64,000 bases of DNA. It comes from Gossypium raimondii (lineage: Eukaryota; Streptophyta; Magnoliopsida; Malvales; Malvaceae). Position numbers and translations under genes: made by a program. Positions 48,912 through 58,607 of the stretch are shown in pieces (the stretch's first letter is position 1; each line of letters begins with the position of its first letter). Under the pieces are notes generated by a model. It had not been told where the DNA came from. It saw nothing but the letters and a program-made list of their open reading frames with translations, and did not search any database. The stretch is from positions 310,001-374,000 of the forward strand of contig NC_068577.1 in assembly GCF_025698545.1 (NCBI RefSeq), in the 5' to 3' direction.

Positions 48912-50442
48912 TCATATGCAACTTTCTGGTCGAACTAAATTCAATGCTTTCCCACGAACATTGGAACAAGATGATTGAGCAGGTTTATTCAAATACGACA
49001 AATTGACATTCTGCAATCGTATCCCAGTGCATGGATTCTTCGGGCTACAATCAAATTTTATAGCTACCTCTGTGGATGACGTTCCTCGAATACCTTCGTA
49101 TATAATATCTTTAATTTTAATTCCGGATACCTACCCTTATTGAAATATAAGAAAAATTAGTTCAACCGCTTCAAGTGACATGTACCAAAAATAAATAAAA
49201 ATCAAGGGCATTTCTATTTCCTATTGGTTTAACAATTTTTAACCTAAAAATATTTGGAATTAATACTATAATTGCAATATATTATACCTGATTGGGACAA
49301 TTTAGATTGTGTGGGCAATAGTTCTGATCAATTACAATAGGATTTTGCACATTTCTCATCAAAGAATCCATAAATCGAACTCCTTGAACAAATCCAGTAC
49401 TAGGCCTAGCCCATGACTTGATCCTTAACCCATTTTGAGTGCCCAAAAAGATTGTATTTCTTACTGTAACATTTTGAACCCCCTCCTCTTTTAAATCTTT
49501 TGCTAAACTTCCAATGCTGCAAAGGACAAATAAATCGAAATAAACCAATTATATCAATAATAATAATACATAATAAAAAAATTAATTAATTTTATATCCA
49601 AGTATGAAGTACCTAATGCCATAGCCAGGACCACAAGTGATTTGTTCGATCCATAAATTCTTGGTACCGGGACCAATCGAGATGCAGTCGTCTCCAGTTT
49701 TGATTGAACATTTTATGATATTCACATTCTTGGATAATTGGACATGGATGCCATCGGTGTTGGGGCTATTACCTGCCGCGATGATCCTAACCCCTTGGAC
49801 ATTCACATTTTCACATCCATTGATCACGATGTGAAACATTTGGCTATTTAAAGACAATAAGCTACGGATCCTGATGTTCTTGGAATTGGTAAAGCTTAAT
49901 GTCTGCTCTCACACACAAACCAAAACTAGTAAGTCAATTACATCCACGATAAAGGCTTAATTAGAATCATATAGGAAGTGAAAAATGAATACTACCGTAG
50001 CTCCGGAAGGACAGTTGGAGTGGGAAGCTTTGCAAGCCCAGAGAGATGGTCCTTTGGCATCAAGTGCACCACCAAGGATTGAAACGCCATTCACTCCTTG
50101 AAAGCTCAGCCAATCGGTAGATTTGCCTAGTACTCGATAATCTTGAGGGGCGACCAGGGTGCCGTCAATTCTGAAAATGATTTGAGGGCTTTTGCAGCCA
50201 CCTTGGAAGGCCATAGAACCGAGCAAATACCGGCCTTTTGGTACATATATGATGGTGGAGTCAGCTGAGGCACAGGCTGCTTTCCATGCCATGAGGAAAG
50301 CCTTGGTGGAGTCAGTTTTTCCATTAGGCTTAGCCCCAAAGTTTAACACATTGTACTTTGTTAATGCAGACGTTGAATTTATGGCTAACATGAAAAAGAG
50401 AATGAGAAGAATGGAATGAGAAGGACGTGTGAGGTTCATCAT
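48912..50442 (-). CDS. Polygalacturonase-like GH28 protein, copy 2 (GYG variant)
   Basis: Secreted pectin-degrading family (glycoside hydrolase 28). Exons 50442-49996, 49902-49613, 49516-49288 and 49130-48912 join in frame to 394 aa. The signal peptide is about residues 1-26 (hydrophobic ILLILFFMLAINSTSA). Motifs: NTD at 197-199 (SPNTDGIH), DD at 220-221 (TGDDCISIG), RIK at 277-279 (GLRIKSW). The third motif, normally GHG, reads GYG at 242-244 (CGPGYGI), so the conserved His is Tyr. This suggests reduced or lost hydrolysis, though the frame is whole and splice sites are intact. Length and the GDDC/CGPG context resemble pollen-type exopolygalacturonases. It is 2.5 kb from copy 3 on the same strand, with similar flanks on both sides. 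Confidence 0.92.
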
Positions 50443-50469
50443 TTGAGACAGCTTTGCTCTAAAGAAAAT

Positions 50470-50640
50470 TGAGACAAGGATGGACTAATATATAGATCAG
50501 AAAATAGAGTGAATGAATGAAGCTGAAACTGAAAACGGGTTAGGCTGTATTGTTTGGTAAGAAAATCGATTGATGAATGAGAAGAATTTATGAGAAAATG
50601 GATATTTATAGGTTAGCAGATTCAGGATAATTAAAGAGTA
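50470..50640 (-). promoter_or_regulatory. Promoter region of polygalacturonase copy 2
   Basis: On the minus strand CCTATAAATATCC (about 50605-50617) is a good TATA box about 165 bp upstream of the ATG. The surrounding text (cattcatcaatcga, tctaaagaaaattgag) is shared with copy 3 and partly with copy 1. Further upstream the block with tgtgtttgtatgaaatacag at about 50690 is also shared with copy 3. Confidence 0.5.
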
Positions 50641-51199
50641 TAAATGTATAATAGTGAAAGTGTAGGATTAAAGAAAGGTGCCGTTTTTGTGTGTTTGTAT
50701 GAAATACAGTGTGCTATTCGCAGCTTGCTTGGCTACAACTTAAGCTGCATTTAACTAATTAGATGCTAATAATACATTTGGTGTTGAATGTAAGAAGGAA
50801 TATCATCACCTTCTTGCTTGCACATGAGACAATCTAATTGTTCTTTTATTTATCCCAAAGATACGTTTCATCAAACTCCCGCAGTCATATAAGCTTATAT
50901 TGTATTTGGCAATGATTGCTGTTGAACTCAGTTTCCTGTTAATCTGGCATAGCAATGGGGAGTTCTTTTAAAGCTACCAAAACCCTGAATTTATGGTAGT
51001 TTATACAATCATTGCTCCTATTTTACAAATTCAAAAGGGAGTTTATTTAAAGCTACCATTATCCATATCTATTTTATTAGAAGAGGAGATGCATCTCAAA
51101 CAGCATCACTTCCAACCAAGTCAAAACATCTATATCTATACGTATATTAATGTTTTACTGATATACTACCTGCACCTAGAAAAAAAGACCCTATCAAGC

Positions 51200-51343
51200 T
51201 TCACTGTTTCTTGGGATTCGCTTTGGGCTTTTCCTGCGCAGCTTAGGTGGAAGGCGGAAAAGGCCTCCTTCGGGGGCCCAAGCTATCACTGAGATATCAC
51301 TTTGGAAGAGCTAGAATTTCAATCTTGTGTCAGAACCTACGGG
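51200..51343 (+). other. rrn26: Nuclear fragment of mitochondrial 26S rRNA gene (NUMT)
   Basis: ggcctccttcgggggcccaa, gctatcactgagatatcact, ttggaagagctagaatttca and ttgtgtcagaacctacgggc match, in order, the 3' region of plant mitochondrial 26S rRNA as I remember it, with scattered changes. Preceding text (ttcctgcgcagcttaggtgg) also fits. It is a short dead copy between polygalacturonase copies 2 and 3. The 99-codon frame that overlaps it is spurious. Confidence 0.75.
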
Positions 51344-51596
51344 CCAATATGTCACCAATTAACTTCACATCAACTTAATTGTAAAATTACTAAAATATCT
51401 TCTTTTATATAAATTAAGTTATATTTTTACGAGACTATTTTAATCTTTTTTATATATAATAAATCAATAAAATTTTGATTATAATTAGATTTCAACCCGA
51501 AACATCATCTATAATAAACATTTGACTTTAGGATTATAATTAAAATATGGGTTAAATTTTATATAAATATTTAATAAAAATGGAATGAGATTGAAG

Positions 51597-52007
51597 TAGA
51601 AGTGCTCATGGGCCGGGCGGCCCGACGGTCCGCCTAAAATATGGGAGGGTTTAGGTAAAAATATATGCCCGAAATATGGGCTTGGGCAAAAAATGAGGCC
51701 CGTTTAGAAAGAGGGCCGGGCCTCGGGCACAAATTTTTTGGCCTGGGCCTGGCCCGATATAATAAATATATTTATTTTTTAAATTTTTTTAATTTTAAAA
51801 TATTTTTAAAATATTTTTAAAATACTTTTTTTAATTTTTTTTAATTTTTAAAATAAATTTTTGATATTTTATTAAAAAAATGGGCCGGGCCGGGCCCGGG
51901 CTTATGATTTTTCTCGGGCCGGGCCTAGTCAAAATTTTAGGCCCATATTTCAAGCCGGACCGGACCCAGGCCAAAATTTTTTATGGGCCCGCCCATGAGC
52001 ACCTCTA
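51597..52007. mobile_element. GC-armed non-autonomous hAT element, copy 3
   Basis: Ends TAGAAGTGCTCATGGGCC and inverse of GGGCCCGCCCATGAGCACCTCTA. Perfect 8-bp target repeat gattgaag at 51589-51596 and 52008-52015, which settles the family as hAT-type. It lies between polygalacturonase copies 2 and 3. Confidence 0.75.
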
Positions 52008-52015
52008 GATTGAAG

Positions 52016-52976
52016 GCAGGCCGTTTAACTTCATGTTGAATTAATGTAAAACCTTGTTTTATTTTTGAAGGAACGTAAAGCCTTTTCTAATTTATATGTA
52101 TGTATGTATTCTAATTTATCTGGTTTACAATTTACTTTATAATTAAATTTTTTTCGAAACAATGATTATACTCTCTTGTAATTACAAAGAACTATAATTC
52201 CCAAGATGTATTTGGTTGATAGCGGTAATTACATCATAGTTTTCTATATTATATTTGGCAAGTACAAATTGTAATTACATAGTTACATGATTTATATTTA
52301 AAAATATTAATTACTATAAAAATTATTAGAATGATAAAAATAATTTCTAAACAAGTAAAAAAATTAAAATCAAATAATCATATGTATCATGCTAGTCTAA
52401 AAATTAGTTAATAATACAATTACTAATAAAAATAAGAAGAAAAACATTGTTTTTCATCTTATACTAAGGTGATGTTGCTAATACGGAAAATATTTTTTTA
52501 CAACGTCTTTGCATACAATTTTGATAGTTATACATAACTCTATTGAGAAATGTAGATATAAAAATGTTTGGCAAAATTCAATTAAGAGAGCAATTGACTT
52601 ATGCTATGAGAATGAGTGATCTAATTTAAATAAATCGTGCATTTGAGTTTGTTAATTAGAATTGAGTTGTTCTAATTCGTTAGGATGTTGGCAAGTTAAA
52701 TTTTAGGAATATCTCTTAAGGTTATTCAACTTGCAAGGGCTAATTGTCGAGCTGTTCACGCAATTAATTTACAAACTAAAGAATGATGCAATAACATGTT
52801 TCAAAAATAACGATTGTAACATTAAATCAAATTAAATTTTGATGGTAGAGAAGAATAAATCAAACAATTTTTACATTTATTTATTATTATATAGAAAGAA
52901 TAAATAATTTTCACCCAATAAATACATTTATAAATAAGAGGAGAAATTATGTTTTCTGTCGATTGATCTCCAAGAT
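52016..52976. other. Spacer and 3' flank of polygalacturonase copy 3
   Basis: No gene. From about 52735 (ggctaattgtcgagctgttc, aatttacaaactaaagaatg) it is homologous to the flank after copy 2 from about 48680, showing that the duplication unit included the 3' flank. The rest is AT-rich. Confidence 0.45.
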
Positions 52977-54519
52977 TTATAAGCAATTTTCTGGTTGAAC
53001 TAAATTCAATGCTTTCCCACGAACATTGGAACAAGATGATTGAGCAGGTTTATTCAAATACGACAAATTGACATTCTGCAATCGTATCCCAGTGCATGGA
53101 TTCTTCGGGCTACAATCAAATTTTATAGCTACCTCTGTGGATGACGTTCCTCGAATACCTTCGTATATAATATCTTTAATTTTAATTCCGGATACCTACC
53201 CTCATTGAAATATAAGAAAAATTAGTTCAACCGCTTCAAGTGACATGTACCAAAAATAAATAAAAATCAAGGGCATTTCCATTTCCTATTGGTTTAACAA
53301 TTTTTAACCTAAAAATATTTGGAATTAATACTATAATTGAAATATATTATACCTGATTAGGACAATTTAGATTGTGTGGGCAATAATTCTGATCAATTAC
53401 AATAGGATTTTGCACATTTCTCATCAAAGAATCCAAAAACCGAACCCCTTGAACAAATCCAGTACTAGGCCTAGCCCATGACTTGATCCTCAGCCCATTT
53501 TGAGTTCCCATAAAAGTTGTCTTTCTTATAGTGACATTTTGGACCCCTTCCTCTTTCAAATCTTTTGCTAAACTTCCAATGCTGCAAAGTGGAAATGAAT
53601 CGGAACAAATCAATTATACCAATAATAATTAAAAGAAATGAAAAGGAAATAATTTTATATCAAAGTACCTAATGCCATGACCAGGACCGCAAGTGACTTG
53701 TTCGACCCATAAGTTTTTTGTACCGGGACCAATCGAGATGCAGTCATCTCCCGTTTTAATTGCACATTTTATGATATTCACATTTTTGGATAATTGGACA
53801 TGGATGCCATCGGTGTTGGGGCTATCACCTGCGGCGATGATCCTAACTCCTTGGACGTGTACATTTTCGCATCCATTGATCACGATGTGAAACATTTGAC
53901 TATTTAAGGACAATAATCTACGGATCCTAATGTTTTTGGAGTTGGAAAAGCTTAACGTCTGCTCTCACACACAAATGAAAATTAGCATGTTAATTCATGG
54001 ATGATGAATGTTTATTTATTATATAGTATTGTGTAGCCTAGAATCATATAGGAAGTGAAAAATGATTACTACCGTAGCTCCGGAAGGACAGTTGGAGTGG
54101 GAAGCTTTGCAAGCCCAGAGAGATGGTCCTTTGGCATCAAGTGCACCACCAAGGATTGAAACGCCATTCACTCCTTCAAAGCTCAGCCAATCGGTAGATT
54201 TGCCTAGTACTCTATAATCCTGAGGGGCTACCAGGGTACCGTCAATTCTAATAGTGATTTGAGGGCTTTTACAGCCACCTTTGAAGGCCATAGAACCGAG
54301 AAAATACCGGCCTTTGGGTACATATATCATAGTGGAGTCAGCTGAGCTACAGGCTGCTTCCCATGCCATGAGGAAAGCCTTGGTAGAGTCAGTTTTTCCA
54401 TTAGGCTTAGCCCCAAAGCTTAACACATTGTACTTTGTTGTTGCAGATGTTGAATTTATGGCTAACATGACAAAGAGAATCAGAATAATTCCATGAAAAG
54501 GGCGAGTGAGCTTCATCAT
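52977..54519 (-). CDS. Polygalacturonase (GH28), copy 3
   Basis: Hydrolyses alpha-1,4-galacturonan of pectin in the cell wall. Exons 54519-54073, 53958-53669, 53581-53353 and 53195-52977 are the same lengths as in copy 2 and give 394 aa. N-terminal signal MMKLTRPFHGIILILFVMLA. All four GH28 motifs are present: NTD 197-199, DD 220-221 (TGDDCISIG), GHG 242-244 (CGPGHGI) and RIK 277-279, so it should be active. The C-terminus ends VQPENCL. Cysteines near the end (CSPKNPCTG, SSCSNV) fit the usual disulfide pattern. Length and motif context suggest an exo-acting, possibly pollen-expressed enzyme, an inference. Its promoter has a duplicated TATA module. Confidence 0.94.
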
Positions 54520-54639
54520 TTGAGACAGCTTTGCTCTAAAGAAAATTGAGACAAGGATGGACTTATATATAGATCAGAAAATTGAGTGAATGAATGAAGC
54601 TGAAACTGAGACCGAGTTAAGCTGTATTGTTTGGTAAGA

Positions 54640-54745
54640 AAGTCGATTGATGAATGAGAAGAATTTATGAGAAAATGGATATTTATAGTTTTAAGAAGGT
54701 GATTGATGAATGAGAAGAGTCTCATGAAAATGGATATTTATAGTT
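54640..54745 (-). promoter_or_regulatory. Doubled TATA module of polygalacturonase copy 3
   Basis: Two tandem versions of a block of about 50 bp: gattgatgaatgagaagaat...ggatatttatagttt (54646-54694) and gattgatgaatgagaagagt...ggatatttatagttt (54700-54748). Each contains CTATAAATATCC on the minus strand. Copies 1 and 2 have one module each. The first unit is closer to copy 2, the second to copy 1. Confidence 0.6.
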
Positions 54746-55061
54746 TTGCAGATTAAGGATTAAAGAGAATAATTGTGGAAGTGTAGGATTAAAGAAAGCA
54801 GCTGTTTTGTGTGTTTGTATGAAATACAGTGTGCTACGTGGAGCTTGCTTGGCTACAACTTAAGCGGCAATTAATTAATTAATTAGGAATAATACATTTT
54901 GTGTTGCATGCAAGTACAAGGTTCATTCAGCTTCTTCCTTGTACATGACACAATCTAATTTTTGTTTTATTTATTAAACAGATAGGGTTCATCCAATTGC
55001 CGCAGTCATATCATGGTACAGATGGTTAGTGTTTATAGACAATCTCTTTTCATAGAAGCAT

Positions 55062-56755
55062 GTTTATAAACTTATTGATAAAAAGATAAAAGGAACCCCA
55101 AAAATAGATTTAGATAATATGGCAGGGGAAATTTTGGATAACATTTTAGGGGAAGTTGAATTCAAGCAAGTCAAGTTTGCATACTCTTATAGGCCAAAGA
55201 GCATAGTTTTCAACATTTTTTGTCTCAAAATTCCTGCAAGAAAGACTATGGCCTTGGTGGGAAGTAGTGGATTAGGAAAATCAACTATGATATCATTGTG
55301 GGAAAGGTTTTGTGACCCACTTGGAGGGGAAATACTTGTTGATGGTGTTTCTATTAATAAATTGCAACTCAAATGGTCAAGGTCACAAATGGGGTTGGGT
55401 AGTCAGAAGCCCACATTGTTTGCAACAACCATTAAAGAGAACATACTATTTGGAAAGAAAGATGGTAGAATGGAAGAGGTTATTGAAGTTACTAAAGCTT
55501 CCTATGCTAATAATTTCATTTCCCAATTGCCTCAAGGATATTACACACAGGTTTGCTTGCTTATCTTTTGTATTTTATTACGTTTTATCAGGTAAAAGTA
55601 TTGTAGAGGCTTCTGTACTAATAGTTAGATTGCATTTTGCTCCATCTATTAATTAGTTCTTATATGTTAGATCAAAGAGTAAATTGATCTACCTGTTAAA
55701 AGTTTCATCCAATTCTACTCTTAAAAATTAGTTTTTGTTCGCCAACATGAGATACACATGGCATATCATGTGTCATAGCTTAATTATTCTGTCAACTACA
55801 CTAGTTTTTAACAGTACAAAGGCAGGCATGAAATTTTCAACATAAATGACTAATTTACTCTTTAATCTAACATATAGGGACTAATTTACCTATTTTATTT
55901 AATATAGGAAACGAAATACAATCTAACTCCTAATATATAAATTTTCATGTATTCTTACCAATTTTATCAACATATCCATTATAATGCACACACTAATTAT
56001 ACAAGCATAACACCAAAAGAAGAATTCAACAAGAACTAATGTAGAATATTCACTATGATGTTAGCTATCCTAGATAGAAATCAACAAATTGCTTAACTAA
56101 TTTTTCCTAAGCGTTGTGATTAAATTTAAACACATATCTTACTACTAATTTCAATCTCTTTATTACAGCATTCAACCTCACTACTAAAATATTTAATCTC
56201 ACCACCATTATTATTTTCAATCTCATCCGAATCTTCTATATTTTTTATTATCTTGACTAAGTCTATGGATCATATCTAAAGATAATTTGTAGACAGATTG
56301 CCGCAAGAGGGGTTCAAATGTCTGGTGGACAGAAACAACGAATTGCTATAGCAAGAGCCATGATTAAAGCACCCAAAATCCTTCTATTAGATGAGGCAAC
56401 AAGTGCATTAGACTCAGAATCTGAAAGTATTGTACAAGAAGCTCTTATAATGCCTCTGTTGGACGTACAACTATTATCGTTGCACATCGTCTTTCCGCCA
56501 TTAAACATGCAGATTTAATTGCTGTTGTCCAAGAGGGCCAAGTCAAGGAAATTGAGTCACATGATGAGTTAATGGTCAACAAATAGACCAAGTACTAGAA
56601 AAAGGAAATAATGATTTATCTATGGATGACTTAGCTTATACAACAAACATGGAAAACAATATTACAACAAGTTCACTAGATCATGCTTCACTAGTTGGAG
56701 AAATGAATGTTGAGGATAAAAACGAGCAGAAAAGGACCAACTTACAACACCGTTA
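55062..56755 (+). pseudogene. ABCB (MDR/P-glycoprotein type) transporter fragment, broken
   Basis: Only the first nucleotide-binding domain of a full-size ABCB exporter is present. Exon piece 55062-55550: GTPKIDLDNMAGEILDNILG, Walker A GSSGLGKST (usually GSGSGKST), and ATTIKENILFGKK up to GYYTQ. After an intron with a MITE, the piece from 56297 gives [19 protein letters not shown] (signature) and [15 protein letters not shown] (Walker B). Then a one-base loss shifts the frame before [20 protein letters not shown], and a stop follows in the linker. Both membrane domains and the second NBD are missing. It lies directly upstream of, and in opposite direction to, polygalacturonase copy 3. Confidence 0.85.
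55591..55940. mobile_element. Mutator-type MITE in the ABCB fragment intron
   Basis: Starts ggtaaaagtattgtagaggc and contains ttagattgcattttgctcc, taaattgatctacctgttaa and gggactaatttacctatttt, matching 7278-7583 in reverse-related order. Its right end is worn. Confidence 0.5.
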
Positions 56756-58046
56756 ATAAAGTGGGGCTGAATAAAAAATGTGGAAATAACCAAGGACTTA
56801 TCAAATTTATTTTGACTTTGTAAAACTCAAAATTAGAAAAAAAATCTAATTCTATTTTTTATTAAATTTTAATTATGTACTCCCATTTCCATTTCCTTAT
56901 TTTTACAAAATTTGTTTAATTGCTTTTCAAGTCCCTTCCCTTCCCAACTTCCATTTTTATTCAAATCCAATTCATAGCCAACTAAAGTATGATTAAATTC
57001 ATGCTTTACTAAATTCCAACTTAGCTTTAGACCGGTATTCTTTCTGGTCATGAATCGTGAGATATGTATCCGTACTAAAAATCTTTCCAATCGGTATTCA
57101 CATTTTTCCTAAGTATCGGGATTGACAGCTCATCACTTAAAGTTAACTCGATTCTAAGTCAAAAAGCGCGTTGGGTTGGAGTCGTGTTTGCAGACAGTTG
57201 TGCAAACGAGTCGGTCGTGCTGTATTCGGATCTCCGAGAACAAATCAAGGGAGAAGTGATCGGGTTTAAACGACCCACGCGATTGAAGCCGTTAATCCGA
57301 GTTGGGTTCTTCAAAGCGCAAGGCTGCGGAATCTTGAATTGGGAACGCGAGTATCTCGATTAGATAATAGGTAAAGGTTGGTTTGCAGGTCGTACCGGGG
57401 CTAGCTACGAGAGGAAGAATTGGCGGTTAGGACATTCTTAACTATTATAACCAGCTTATTGTTTGGAGGAGAAAATTAATTTTCGAGGATCGATTTAAAA
57501 TCCGGAATCCACTGAGTCTATCTCTGTTTACAAAATCCGAATTTATTTCTCAATTTAATTTATTTAATTGTTTATTTATGTTGTTTCAATTATTTAATTT
57601 CTCAACATTTCAAAACTCCCCTGATTTATTTATTTATTTTTCAACAGGTCCGTTTAGAGCCGTGGGCACGATTATTGCCGTGATTATCGACACGACAAAA
57701 ATTCTAATCACAAGTTAAATGCGAAAGTTGATTATAATACCAATACCTGTGGATTCAACCCTATTATCACTCTTTACTACTATTTAGAGTTACTTTTGTA
57801 GGAATTATTTTTTGTGGTTTCAACGTCCATCAAAATTGATAAGAATTTTTTTTTTGAATTGATAAAACTGTATTAAGTCACCAAATAGTAAAATAGTTTA
57901 TTTAAATTTCTACTTGAAAACAATATTAAGTAATACAATTAACAATTTTAAATAGACTGTATGTTATGCATGGGTCAATCCCCAATAATTATTTTTAATT
58001 TAATATGGTTGCTGTAAAATTTACCAAGTTATTGTTATGATTTATG

Positions 58047-58048
<2 letters not shown>
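56756..58048. other. Region with a GC-richer repeat-like block
   Basis: No gene. About 57110-57480 is clearly richer in GC and CpG (gattgaagccgttaatccga, tcgtaccggggctagctacg, ggtccgtttagagccgtggg nearby) than anything around it and is non-coding in all frames as far as I can see. It may be an internal or LTR part of an unclassified retroelement. The frame at 56869-57090 matches nothing. Confidence 0.4.

Positions 58049-58074
<26 letters not shown>
58049..58074. repeat. (AT)n microsatellite
   Basis: About thirteen uninterrupted AT repeats. Confidence 0.9.
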
Positions 58075-58078
<4 letters not shown>

Positions 58079-58089
58079 TTAGGCTTAAA

Positions 58090-58268
58090 TGGTATATTTT
58101 ACGATAGTAAAATGTGATTTTATCATTTTAATAGTCTATATTTTTATAATTTTTAAAATATTAAATTAAATTTTTATTATTTAGGGGCACAATATAATTT
58201 TACTATTACTAATTTAAAATTTTCTATTTTAGGGGGATTGAAACCCTGCCAGCCCCTCTGATTTTGCC
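58090..58268. mobile_element. hAT-type MITE fragment
   Basis: Blocks acgatagtaaaatgtgattt, atagtctatatttttataat and aggggga...ccctgccagcccctct match the body and right side of 30404-30659. Ends are degraded. Confidence 0.5.
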
Positions 58269-58607
58269 ACTCAACTATTACAATGTAGTGTCTATAAAAA
58301 GGAATATTTGGATATAGAAAATAATAGATGAAATTTATAAGATTAAAATCATAATAAACAATAGACGAAATGCTTAATCAATGCCAACTTTGTTAACAAA
58401 ACATTGGTTATCAGAACCCTGGGATGATGTGCCACCTTATGCCTCCGCATCCGAATGCAGATGAGACTCTACTATAGCACGTAAATATATACACACCACT
58501 TTACATGCCATAAATACTCTTCATTTTTTTCTTTATCATTGTCACCTCAAATTAGATTCCATTAGGTCAATCCGACCGGAAGCAAATAATACGTGGTAGA
58601 TACTGAC

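Noticed and set aside
50993-51292. 99-codon open frame
   Set aside because: Its right third is the mitochondrial 26S rRNA fragment; the left part matches nothing.
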